Positions 24,817 through 36,065 of a stretch of DNA of 64,000 bases are shown here, in pieces; within the stretch, counting starts at the first letter, position 1, and every line of letters begins with the position of its first letter. The position numbers were made by a program, and so were the translations under genes. The notes beneath the pieces are model-generated. The model was given only the letters and a program-made list of their open reading frames with translations. It was not told where the DNA came from and did not search any database. The stretch comes from Parasponia andersonii (taxonomy: Eukaryota; Streptophyta; Magnoliopsida; Rosales; Cannabaceae), in assembly GCA_002914805.1 (NCBI GenBank), contig JXTB01000174.1, positions 45,938-109,937 on the forward strand. Direction: 5' to 3'.

Positions 24817-26089
24817 TTTATTGATGATTGTACTTGTGTTACTTGGTTGTTTCTCATGAAAAATAAATCTGATATTAGTATAATCTTTCCAAACTTTCTA
24901 AAAATGATTCAAAATTAGTTTAGGGTTCAAATTAAGCATATTCGATCAGATAAATACAAGAAATACTTTAATCAGTTTTTTTCATATGTTTTCCTAAAAG
25001 AATGGATCATATATGAGTCATCATGTATAGATACACCTCAACAAAACAAGGTTATTAAACGTAAAAATTGTCATCTCTTTGGAACAATCTGAGCCCTACT
25101 TTTAAAAAACAAGTGCCTAAAAACTATTGGGGGGAAGCCGTATGAACTGCAACCCATGTTATAAACAGATTACCCTTAAGAGTATTGGGAAATAAAACTC
25201 CATTAAGTGCTTTGTCACAATTCTATCCTTAATTCAATAATTCTAGTTACTTACCACCCAAAATATTTGGTTGTCTCTTATGTTCACATTCATACACAAA
25301 ACTATGGCAAATTAGATCCAAAGGCTATTAAACATGTCCTTATTAGGTATTTTCCAAATAAAAAAGGTATAAATGCTATCATCCAAACTCTAAGAAATTT
25401 TTTGTTACAAGAGATGTTACCTTTGCTGAAAACAAGTCTTTTTTTTTTTTGTGAATTCTATTTTCAGGGGGAGCATTCCTTGGAAGATAAGATTAATTTG
25501 AGTCTTGGTTTAGTGAAATTGACCTTGCAGCACCTAAAACTCTTAAAACATACCTACAAACATCAGAACCAACCCCTAAAATCTCAAAAACAGCCCTTGA
25601 AACTCTTGATACAGCTCTTATGGTTCTTAAAATCCTAGAAAGAGTCCTTGAAATTAGTTCTTCTCCTTCATCTACTATTACCAATAATGAGAAAATAGGG
25701 AAAGATGGTCCTACTTCGTCACTAATAGTGTATTCAAAGAGGAAAGTTGATCTTAAACCAATGCAAGTTCAAGAGTTTCCTGTAACAGGTAAGAAAGGTC
25801 ATTCCAATGTCTCTTTACAAATAAATCTTTCTCTCATTGAGTTTATGGATCTTATTATTCCAATTGTTATAAGAAAAGGTGTACAAAAGTATTCTGTAGC
25901 CAATTTTATTTCCTTTGATAAACTTTCTTTTACCATAGAATATTTCTCACTAAATTACATTCCATTTAAATTCCTTAAGCAGTCCAAGAAGCCTTTAAGA
26001 GTGAAGAGTGGAAAAGGCTATGCCTGAGGAGATGAAGGCTCTAAAAAAAAAAAATGAGACATGAGATATAATTGAATTACTAAAAGAAA

Positions 26090-26788
26090 AAAAAACTAGT
26101 AGGGTGCAAATGGGTGTACACTATTAAATATAATATTGATGGGTCTTTAGAAAGATATTAGGCGAGGCTTATAGCAAAGGAATATACTCAAACATATAGT
26201 GTAGATTATCAAGAAACATGTCTTAATTGCAAAAATGAATATTGTTAGAGTCTTGTTGTCCCTAGCCGCTAACTTTCAATGGTCATTACAACAATTTTGA
26301 TGTAAAAAAATGCATTTTTACATGGTGACTTAGAGGATGAAGTCTATATTGAGGCATCTTCTGGCTTTACAATAGAATTCGAGACTAATAATGTGTGAAA
26401 GTTGAAAAAAGCTCTTTACGGACTAAAGCAATCTCTTAGAGTATAGTTTGGAAGATTTACCAATGCCATGAAAAAAGTAGGGTTCAAACAATCGTAAGAC
26501 GATCATAATCTATTCTTCAAGAAATCAAGATTTAACAAGATTACTACCTTGATCATGTATGTTAATGATATTATCGTGACTGGAGATGATCTTGATGAAA
26601 TTGGTAAGCTTAGGAACCAATTAGCTAAAGAATTTGAGATAAAAGATCTGGAGAAGCTAAAATACTTCTTAGGGATTGAATTAGCATACTCTAAAAAGAG
26701 GATATTCATCTCTCAACAAAAATATACTCTTGACCTACTTCAAGAGATTGGAATACTAGGTTGTAAGCCATTTGAAACTCTCATTTAA
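26090..26788 (+). pseudogene. Copia reverse transcriptase remnant
   Basis: WVYTIKYN begins near 26110. In the downstream frame 26549-26788 the catalytic box reads YVNDIIVTG instead of YVDDIIVTG, so one catalytic aspartate is lost. KFLGIEL-type and ISQQKYTLDLL motifs follow. Several stops are present. Confidence 0.8.
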
Positions 26789-26859
26789 CAAAATCACAAG
26801 TTAGCTGAAGCTATAGAAGATACAATGGTAGACATGGGAAGATACCAAAGATTAGTAGG

Positions 26860-27420
26860 GAAACTCATTTATTTGTCTCATACACGACCAGATATTACTT
26901 ATGTTGTAAGTGTAGTGAGCCAGTTTATGCATTCTCCAAAAGAGTGTCATTTGAAAGTTGTTAATCAAATCCTGTAATACTTGAAGTCTACTATAGGAAA
27001 AGGTGTTCTCTTCAAAACTAAAAGAGAACTTAGTTTGGAAGCCTACGCAGATGCAGATCGAGCAGGCTCAGTAGTGGATCACAAATCAACATCTGGATAT
27101 TATACTTTCTTAGAAGGGAACCTGGTTACTTGAAGGAGTAAAAAACAATCTATAGTAGCCATATTAAGTGTTAGGCAGAATTTAGGGCAATGGTACATGG
27201 AATTTGTGAAAATTTGTGGCTCAAGATCATCATGAAGACTTAGATATCAAGTGGGAAGGAAATATGAAACTATATTGCGACAATAAATTTGTGATAAATA
27301 TAACTCACAATCTAGTACAACATGATCACACTAAATATGTGGAAGTAGATCGGTACTTTATCAAAGAGAAACTAAATAGTGGTCTAATTTGCTTACCCTA
27401 TGTGTCAATAGAATGACAAT
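26860..27420 (+). pseudogene. Copia RNase H remnant
   Basis: The phrases YLSHTRPDITYVVSVVSQFM, then ADRAGSVVDHKSTSGYY, then a KYVEVDRYFIKEKL tail are characteristic of copia RNase H and its C-terminus. In-frame stops and a frameshift interrupt it. Confidence 0.75.
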
Positions 27421-27519
27421 TAGCAGACATTGTCACTAAGGGACTTCCAAGTCACTTGTTCCAATGAATTATAAGCAAGCTGGGAATGGACAATATTTGC
27501 TCACCAACTTGAGAGAGAG

Positions 27520-27801
27520 TGTTGACAAATCCATAATCTAATCATGTGTGTGTCATGTGTGATAGTATAAGCATGAGAATCATGTGTGTGCCATATGTAC
27601 TTAGCATAGGCAAGAGCATATTACAGCTATGTGTGTTTTCTAAGTGTTTTTTGATTATATTCCTTGGCTAATTAAATATTAGTTGTCAGGAGAATATTTA
27701 TAACCTAGGAATTCTTATATATTTTGATGTACCAAAGTGAGAAAGTGAGAGCAATAATAATCAATATATCAAGTCATTTTTTTCCTATCATTTTGTTTAT
27801 A
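27520..27801 (+). repeat. 3' LTR of the copia element
   Basis: Begins TGTTGACAAATCC just after the purine tract and ends at ttttgtttata. It aligns along its length with 22674-22951. Confidence 0.85.
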
Positions 27802-28448
27802 ATATACTAATTGTTAAAAATTCTAATGACTATATGCTCATATAAATTCCAACAACTAAAAATTTTATTTTATAATTGTTAAAAATAGGCTCTGAAATCC
27901 TACTTTTATCATTAAACATCTAACATTTTTGTTTTAGCAAATTTAATCATTAATATAAAAATTTATGGTCATACACCTTCTAGTTCTAACAACTATGTAT
28001 TAATATAAACTAACAAGTAAGATTTTCTATTTTACTCATTTAATAATCTAAATATATACACACTTTTCTTTTAATATGCGGAAAGTTCGGATTAGGTTAA
28101 GTTGTTGGTTGAAAACTCCTTAACCCGTAACACAACATATTAGATTCGGTTTGAGAAAATCAACACCCATAAACCATGTATTTTTTTTTGCTTGGGCTAT
28201 TATTTTCGGTCTAGGTTGATTTAAGTTAGGTTGTTGGGTTAAGTAAGTTGATGTACATCGTAGTAAAAAGAGTTTGTTATGAAATATCTATAGTAACATA
28301 TAGAAAAAGCAATCTACGACGTGAAGTGTGTATTATTCTAGCTATTTTTCTTCTTTTATTATTATTTGTTTGATGTTTTAACCTTTCATCTCAGCTTCAA
28401 AATTGCATGCATTTGTAATTAAAGCATGTTAAGCATTTTGTCTTTAGG

Positions 28449-28547
28449 ACAATTTATTTGTTTTGGGTGAAGTCTAGTCTAGTTTTCAAATACCCTGACA
28501 ATTTATTTGTTTTGGGCGAAGTCTAGTCTAGTTTTCAAATGCCTTGA
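28449..28547. repeat. Two-copy 49-bp tandem duplication
   Basis: gacaatttatttgttttggg plus gaagtctagtctagttttc is repeated twice head to tail with only a few mismatches. The high similarity suggests a recent event in otherwise decayed sequence. Confidence 0.85.
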
Positions 28548-28799
28548 TAAAGATGGGCCAAATGTACCTTGTGAGTTTTTTTAAAGTTACTATAATTATT
28601 TGTTAGGGAATTCTACAATGAGAAAATAAAATTTTCTCTAACGTCATGGAAGATAATAAATATATAGAATTTAGCTAGTTGTTACAAAAATTAGTTACAT
28701 AGATTAATATTTTTTGAACTATGTTATTAACACTTAAAACTTTTTTTTTATTAATTCTGTTTGCCCGTTGCTCATCATGTAATTTTTTTAATTTAAGAG

Positions 28800-29205
28800 G
28801 AATTGTGGGAAAAGTTCATAAATACCCGTTTTTAAAACTATATTTTCATAAATATCTATTTGATACTTTTATTTCATAAATACCCATTTTTATACCTTTC
28901 TTTGGAAAAATGTAGACCATCACTGTTTTACATATGAAATGTATTAAATATATATTGTGGTCTACATTTCATGAATAAAAATTCAACTAAAATTAGTAAC
29001 ATTTTAACATATATACTGTTCATATCTTACACATGAAATGTGTACCTCGTAGATAAAATTTACATTGTAGATGTAGACCACTCATATTTTGCATATGAAA
29101 TGTGAATCATAAAAATGAGTATTTTTGAAAAAAAAAATGAAAATGAATATTTATAAAAAAAATTTAAAAAGCGGGTACTAGGCATAAATTTGTCAAGAAT
29201 TGTTG
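28800..29205. mobile_element. Possible MITE
   Basis: The left end gggaaaagttcataaataccc and the complement of the right end (ttgacaaatttatgcctagtaccc) form a loose inverted repeat, and gaattgt borders both sides. The centre contains repeated catatgaaatgt phrases. The similarity is weak and the boundaries are approximate. Confidence 0.35.
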
Positions 29206-30229
29206 TGTTAAGTTGATTTGGATCACATTAATTGGAAAAAAAAAAAAAAACAAAAGAATTAAAGAAAGAAAGGATTTACACATGAAGTAGTTAATTTGGC
29301 CAGCCTTTCTTTTTTTTTTTTTTTAAAAAAAAAATCTTACTTGGCTATTCTCTAATCTATCCTAATAAGATTGAAGCCCACACAACAATTAAAAAAAAAT
29401 GCTATAGAAGAAATAAAGATGTAGGATTTCATTTTAGGGTTTCATTCAAGAAGAAATCGAATAAATGGAATAATGGAAAAATAGGAGAGTAACAAAATAA
29501 ATCTTTTTTGGTTTTTATTTAAACGTGGGCCAAATTAACTTATACGAATAAAACATTTTTTTTTCTTCTTTTAAATGTGACCCAGATCAATTTTACGGCA
29601 AAACTCCTAAAACGATGAAAAAAAACCTAAATGATGTGAAAAAAAGAAGAAGCTACAACAGAGTTAAAAACGTTGGTTTTTGTTAGTGGTTTTACAAATG
29701 GCCAATATCTATCCACTTATTATCCACCTAAGATTGGAGAAGATTTTTGTTTCCAAGTTGTAGAATCCCCACTAATTATTTTGAGGGGAAAAAAAGTTAA
29801 GAAAGGTAAAATTTTATTATCTAAAAATTTTTAATCTCCATTTAACTAATATTTATCACACTATTATTATTTAAACAACATAATAAATTAACAAATACGT
29901 GCCGAAATATAAGCATAATATTAATATTAGTATAATATAAATCTATAAAAATATATAGAAGAGGCGATAGATTCATATTCAAGTTTGATCTAATAGCTAT
30001 GGGTTTGTTTGGATACACTTTTATTTTGTGTTTTTTGTTTTTTAAATAACATGTAAGGTGAAGATAATTTAATTACTTTTTGTCCTTTGTATTTTTAACC
30101 TTTCACGATAATAGTTGAACATGTGTTAATAGAAAATATAGTTGAACATGTGTTAATAGAAAATATTTAGAGGATATATATCATCTTATTAGAGATTAAG
30201 ATCTTATAGCAAAATGTTTGTTTTTTAAA

Positions 30230-30455
30230 TGTTATAGTAAAATATTCGCTATATATGTTTACATACGAAGTATAAAATATTATATACCAAGCAGGTTAAT
30301 TTATATTCTCAATACACTAACTGAAATTGAATATACTTCCTACCAAGTGTAAAATTATATATATTTGGACATTTAGCTATAGAATTTTAAAAATAGACAT
30401 TTATTTTATTAAATTTAAAATATTGATCACTCACCTAAATTTCTCTTGAGGGTAT
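30230..30455 (+). mobile_element. Internal fragment of the hAT family
   Basis: The phrases ataccaagcagg/ctaccaagtgtaaaattata, ggacatttagctata and aaatttaaaatattgatcac, then cacctaaatttctcttgagg, parallel 4440-4735 of the full element in the same order. Terminal repeats are missing. Confidence 0.65.
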
Positions 30456-31769
30456 TATCTTATTATTATTATTATTTCTCTTAGGTTTTTTGTTCTAGAT
30501 GTTTTAGCACAAACAAGTTTGTTCAGGCTTTTCGACTACAACAGTCAATGGATTGTTAGTCTATTGTGTCTATCGACTAATTTAACTATGTTTTATTTTT
30601 TTAAAATAATTTTATCATTTTGAGATAAATATTAAGGGTGCATCTATAGTAGCGCTTCCTAAATATAGCCCAAAAGAGGCCACATAATATCATCTGTCCA
30701 ATTTCAAACTAAAGGTCCAAATTAAGCTCTAATAATATACAATTGTAGAACAAAGCACACATGATTGACTATTCTCCTTTCAATTCCTAAAATCTCTAGC
30801 ACTTTACAAACTCGTTCGATCTTGTGCTTCATTCTTCCTTTCTCCTTTTCCCGTCATTTCAATCCTATAGACCTTGTGCTTTAACATCTCTCGACACTCC
30901 CTTCATGAAACTATAAGAGACCACCTCCTCTTGATCATGTCCTTTGTTTTCTTTTTGTTGTCATTGTTTAAATATAAATAATGAGAGAAAGACGCGCAAA
31001 GCCTTAGCACTGTAGCGTTGTTTAAATATAAACAATGAGAAAAAGAGCATTGCACTACCGTGCAAACCCCTAGTGCCTCAACACAATTGAGGCACTTAAT
31101 ATGCTTCAAATCGAAAAGTATTGTGTAGCCACGCCAAATTCCAGAGAAGTTTGCACGGTCGTGTAAGCTTCAAGCGCAACCGCACCATCCCCATTTTCTG
31201 GAAAAGTTGCAATTTTTTTAGAACAAATGTTTTGAAGAATCGTGTCTTTTCACAACAGGCACAAATGTACATCAAAATGTAATAGAAAGAACGTATTTGT
31301 GGACGAAAATTATTAACTAAAAATTTAATTTTTTGAGTTTTTTTGAGAGTTTTTCCAGAATTCAAAAGTATTCTAACTTTTAATTTCAAGTTCTTTCATT
31401 TTTGCTTAGTTTAAGAACTTACAAAAGTTTATTGTATCCTAGAAGCTATTTGTCTGTGAATTTCCTTCAAGCAATAATGCTTTAAGGAAAACATATCTTT
31501 TATGCATTTCAAGCCTCAATTATTTCAATATTTTCCCAATACTTCTCTAATGCTTCTGTAGAGATTACTAATATAAATAGCCATTTCAATATCAGAACTA
31601 GTCTTGGTTAGGAGTCGTATAAAAGTTAGCATGGAGAAAGAGACAATGGATAACAAAAAAACTTCATGGTCATTCTGAACTTCCGCAAATAAAATCTTTT
31701 GCTTTATGGGTATCAAAGTATAATTCAATTCACTTTGGACTCACTTACAGATGCTATGTCTAGTTACCT

Positions 31770-31820
<51 letters not shown>

Positions 31821-32503
31821 TAAAATTAAAATAATAAGAACCACTTTATCTCGAAATAAGAAATATTTTTCAATCAGGCTTCAAGATATGTAATTGAAAA
31901 AAAAAAATTAGAACAAATATAAGAACAAATAAAAGTCTACAAAATTAAAGAAATTTCAAGAGGTAAACACCCCTTTCCTTTGAATTTTCCAAAAAGAAAA
32001 AAAAACTATCAAAAGTAATCAGATCAAAACCATATACATATGGTTTTTAAAAAATAATAACTTATCTTAAAAAAGGACAAAATTGGAGAAAGCAAACTCA
32101 CAGATCTAAGATCTAAGCTCAATTGCAGACATATATCAATTGAAGATATTATGAGTAGAAAAATTATTCATCTTAAAAAAGTACAAGTAGAAATACAAGG
32201 TGTGCACCTCTACAATAGTAACATATGTGTAGCGCCACAATAACAATATGTGCACAACTTCACAAGAGTAATACGTATAGAGCTACGTAATAACTACACA
32301 TGTACATATACACAAACATGTGAGTAGCCACGCCAAAAGTAGCCAAACAAGAGTAGCTAATAGAGGGCCCTATTCCATTCCCTCGCTATGATTCATAAAG
32401 TGTATAGCTAGTTAGGTACACGAGCTGTGTAGTTAGTTAACTGCATGAGTTGTGTAGCTATTCAACTATACTAGTTTTGCATACCAAAGAGTGACACCTA
32501 AAA

Positions 32504-32710
32504 ATTGGCTTGAGAGCTCAACTAGCAAACTTGTGAGAAGTACCTCGACTAAGTGAATGTTAATTGGCTTCTTATTATGTACTTGCACTTTAAAAAATGT
32601 GCACAAAAATTAGCTTGAGAGCTCAACTAGCAAATTTGTGAGAAGTAACTCAACTAATTGAATGTCAGCTGGCTCATTATCATGAACATGCACTTTAAAA
32701 AATATGCACT
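32504..32710. repeat. Two-copy 106-bp tandem duplication
   Basis: ggcttgagagctcaactagc, then aacttgtgagaagtacctc, then gcactttaaaaaatgtgcac occurs twice in tandem with moderate divergence. It lies inside a region rich in gtagctagttag-type phrases that may belong to an LTR. Confidence 0.75.
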
Positions 32711-33854
32711 TCGGAAGAACGGACACCTCAAGGAAATGTGCACTTCTGGGAATGTATACCTATACACATTCTTGTGAAAAATAGATAACTCAAATTCAAA
32801 TTGGATACTTATCTTTTAGAATAAGATAATTCATTCAAGTTTGAGATGATTCTTTCGAATTAAGCTAAATTATTTGAATTTTGATAATTATTTAAATATT
32901 TGTATTATATTCTAGATAAATATACCAATACATGGTATAGATTTGTAATCAATCGTGATTCTCTTCCTATAAAATAGAGGTACATAGTCACATTTTACAA
33001 TAAGTACACAGATACACCATAGCTCTATAATATTATCTGATAATAAAAAAATGATGTAGATCATTTTTTGGGGACTAAACTACTGTAAAAATTGCTCTCT
33101 TTTTATTTTTCCGTCAATAATTCTATAGAACTTATAGATCTGGTCACTTTTTTCGTTAACAAAATCTCCGTCGACAGAAAATAAAGTGATGGGAGATTTG
33201 GACATTTTTCGTCGTCAACAGAAGAGAAGAAGTAATCGGAGATCCGGAGCAAGGTTGAGAAAGAGATTGGGAGAGAGAGACCTTGAAGTGGAAGAGCCAT
33301 GTGGTAGAGGAGTGAGATGGGTGCGACAATAGAGCCTAGTCGGAGTCTATGGCAACGCCACAAGGGGAGGTTCAAGCGTAAGAGCGAGAGAGAGTAGGGT
33401 GAAAACCAAAAGAGATATCACACAGCGAAGTCTCTTTCAGTCGGGTGGAATGTGGTGTACATAAGCCCATTTATCATAATTCTATCTACACCCTATATTT
33501 GTAATCGACAGTAGCCTATTGGCCAAATATTAATTTGATTTGCTTGTATGCAACCTTTTGGTTACGACCACAGGGAGGCACGTGCCCGTTTTATACTTGT
33601 ATATACCAGAACGTTCATCCGAAGATGCCAATCTTTGGTTACCAAGTACATTAAATTTTCAAAAGAAAGAGAAAAAAAATCCATATAAGGCCAAGACAAT
33701 GAACCTGGGCCCATTAACGGCCCAAATAAACCTCACCCAAAAAAATCTCCAACCACTCTCACCGAGTCACACGCTACTCACGTGATAGTCTCTTCTCCCC
33801 AAATCCCTCGTTGTTCCCTCCGCCCAAAATCCCAACCGAAACTCTTTCAAACAC

Positions 33855-33875
33855 CTCTCTCTCTCTCTCTCTCTC
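33855..33875. repeat. (CT)n microsatellite in the peroxiredoxin 5' UTR
   Basis: Ten CT units about 30 bp upstream of the likely start codon, in the leader of the peroxiredoxin transcript. Pyrimidine-rich leaders are common in plant nuclear genes for plastid proteins. Confidence 0.85.
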
Positions 33876-33904
33876 GCCTTTCTCTCTCCGCCAAGCTTTC
33901 ATCA

Positions 33905-34594
33905 ATGGCGGCCTCTCTCTCCATCTCAAGGCTCCTCACAGCTACTACCACTCTCCGCACCGCCACCACGACCACCGCCTCTATCTTCCCACCCAAGAAA
34001 CTCTCTTCTTGCCTCTCTTTCACCACCTTCTCCCTCAACCACCGCCACGCCCCAAAACCACTCCGATTCTCCTCCACCACCGCCTCCAAATCAACCATCT
34101 CCGCCACCATCGCCGTCGGCGACAATCTCCCCGAATCGACCTTCTCCTACCTCGACGCCGCCGGCGACGTCCAGACCGTCACCGTCTCTGACCTAACCAA
34201 GGGCAAGAAGGCCGTGCTCTTCGCCGTCCCGGGCGCGTTCACCCCGACCTGCTCGCAGAAGCACGTCCCGGGCTTCATCGAGAAGTCGGCGGAGCTCAAG
34301 TCCAGGGGCGTCGACACCATCGCCTGCATTTCGGTCAACGACGCCTTCGTCCTGAGGGCGTGGAAGGAGGACCTGAAAGTCAACGACGAGATCCTTCTGC
34401 TGAGCGATGGGAATGGGGACTTCACTAGGGCCATTGGCACTGAGCTCGATCTGAGCGATAAGCCGGTTGGACTCGGGGTCCGGTCCAGGAGGTACGCGCT
34501 CTTGGCCGAGGACGGCGTCGTTAAGCTCCTCAATTTGGAGGAAGGCGGTGCCTTCACCTTCAGCGGCGCCGACGATATCCTCAAAGCGCTTTGA
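33905..34594 (+). CDS. PRXIIE: Chloroplast type-II peroxiredoxin (PrxIIE)
   Basis: This thiol peroxidase reduces hydrogen peroxide and alkyl hydroperoxides in the plastid stroma, being regenerated by glutaredoxin or thioredoxin. It is a single exon of 229 aa. Residues 1 to about 68 are Ser/Thr-rich with few acidic residues, a typical chloroplast transit peptide. The mature domain starts near [10 protein letters not shown]. The active-site box [12 protein letters not shown] contains peroxidatic C116 and T113, and the second cysteine of the type-II pair is C141 in [10 protein letters not shown]193/R195/R196 lie in the conserved RSxRYA region. An in-frame ATG at 33782 would add 41 residues, but [10 protein letters not shown] fits the family start and follows the CT-rich leader. 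The coding sequence is much richer in G+C than its surroundings. Confidence 0.95.
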   Translation: MAASLSISRLLTATTTLRTATTTTASIFPPKKLSSCLSFTTFSLNHRHAPKPLRFSSTTASKSTISATIAVGDNLPESTFSYLDAAGDVQTVTVSDLTKGKKAVLFAVPGAFTPTCSQKHVPGFIEKSAELKSRGVDTIACISVNDAFVLRAWKEDLKVNDEILLLSDGNGDFTRAIGTELDLSDKPVGLGVRSRRYALLAEDGVVKLLNLEEGGAFTFSGADDILKAL

Positions 34595-35689
34595 GCTTCT
34601 TTTTTTTTTATTTCTTCTCTCATTTTCCGGGTTTTGTTTTTTTGAGTTTAGTTTCGTAATTTTGGTGACTTTGGGAATAAAATTTCGAATTTGAACGAGA
34701 TTTTTTGGTACGGATTTTTGTTTTTAAGTGTTTTTTTCTGGTTATGAGGAGATTTGAATGTTGAGATTTGGGTGATAAAATCAAAATGTGCTTTATTTTC
34801 ATTTTCTGCTATGAAAAATAGAGAAGAATGTGATGTGGGTATTGTTCATAAGAGCAGATTAGCTTGACAATGGTGAAATGAGTTCAGTCCCTTTTGGTGT
34901 TTTTAGTTCATACAATTAGAAATTAATTTTTCTCACTAGCTGATTTCATTGTGAAAACTATTGATAAAAGGTCATGATTACTCATCCTTGTCATATTTAC
35001 TAGTAAAACCACTAAAATATTTACCATAAACAGAGGATATAAAGTCCAATATTAAGCGTAACATGGTGTGTGTTACTATACTTGATGTCATGATTCAAGA
35101 TGTTCGTTCGCCATTCTTTGAAGTGACTCAAAAAAACTTTTAAGCATGAAAGATTGAAAACAACGCATGAATCACAACCGTCCAAATCCAATCACCCAAC
35201 AATGTAAGCCGCATAAATTTTGTGAACTTCGTATGGAAGGCTATCCACAAAGTCCTCGGAATATTCTGGACATATAACTCTGCATCTGCATAAAAAATTT
35301 GGGCAATCAATTAATTTAGGAACAAAATTTTAAAGGGTCTAATTATCCCAACAATGAAAGATATAATGTGACAAAGTCATCAACATAAGTAATATGTTCA
35401 TGCACGAATGATTCAACACGAAGACCAACTTTGACTTTTGTTACAGTCCAAGCCAGAACAATTGTTTCAGAGCAACAAATCAGAGCTTGGCCAATTCTTG
35501 GTGACCTCAAAACCAAGTAATAGACATTAACAGAGCTAGGCTAGCCAAGGTTTGTCCGAGTTATCTGGCAGTCTTCTCCAAGGATATGTTAGACAGCTAT
35601 AAAAATTTACGGACCTAAATAACACATGAACGTTTTTACAGCATTACATGTGTGACATGTCTTTCTCCATTGATAAGACTACCCGAATA
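34595..35689. other. Spacer after peroxiredoxin
   Basis: 3' UTR with T-runs, then AT-rich sequence. No gene recognised. Confidence 0.4.
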
Positions 35690-36065
35690 CTTGTTTTTCC
35701 TCCTCATCATACTTTGATATAAGTCAAGACATTTTCGGGCGTTTCGGGCATCGGAGTAACCTGAAATTAGAGAGCCATATGCACTACTTGTAATTTGAGA
35801 AACTATAAGCCTTCATTCAGCCTTAATTAACTTTCCTTATATGCAGAGCCCATGAATAAGCACGTTTTAGATCACAAGTGTTGGACTTATCCCAACTTTT
35901 ACCATATCATTAAAGAATCTGAAAGCATTTTGCAATTTCCCTGCTGTACAAGTACCATCAATAATTATATTATTGTATATCTGTGCATTTGCTCACCATT
36001 TTCCTGAAAATTATTTCAACCTCAAGAAACCCACCATCAACATATGAAAGAACCGTATGTTACAA
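35690..36065 (-). pseudogene. PPR (pentatricopeptide repeat) pseudogene fragment
   Basis: Conceptual reading of the minus strand shows three consecutive PPR-like units: GTCTAGKLQNAFRFFNDMVK, then VGISPTLV followed by NVLIHGLC, then YGSLISGYSDARNARKCLDL. PPR proteins bind organellar RNA. The frame is broken by in-frame stops (for example in the place of the Tyr in TLVxYN) and by shifts. Only about 120 residues' worth is present, with no start, no organelle targeting sequence and no intact repeat array beyond it. It is therefore a decayed fragment rather than a gene. Confidence 0.7.

Larger units (their letters stand above)
22674..27801 (+). mobile_element. Decayed Ty1/copia LTR retrotransposon
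   Basis: A full-length but inactive element of about 5.1 kb. The 5' LTR is about 22674-22951. A primer-binding site TGGTATTAGAGC at 22952-22963 resembles the initiator-Met tRNA complement. The 3' LTR is about 27520-27801, directly preceded by a purine tract (gagagagag). Domains in order: gag, CCHC-like knuckle, protease, GAG-pre-integrase HxxxH/CxxC region, integrase core, reverse transcriptase and RNase H. Many stops and frameshifts break every domain. LTR divergence is considerable (indels and substitutions throughout), so insertion is old. No clean target duplication was seen. Confidence 0.9.
29206..33780. other. Gene-free AT-rich stretch
   Basis: No intact gene. It contains a fragment of the hAT family (30230-30455), a near-duplicate pair with tgtttaaatataaayaatgag at about 30963-31070, a (TA)n run at about 31773-31811, and a 106-bp tandem pair (32504-32710). 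A TATA-box-like tataaaatagagg at 32969-32981 is followed by cacattttacaataagtaca, which resembles the 3' part of a plant LTR. The 90-aa minus frame at 33103-33375 is not recognised. Confidence 0.45.

Noticed and set aside
33103..33375. 90-aa minus-strand frame near a GAGA-rich stretch
   Set aside because: No family resemblance; more likely part of a repeat.
33782..33904. In-frame upstream extension of the peroxiredoxin
   Set aside because: It would translate the CT-rich leader. The family start is MAAS-like at 33905.
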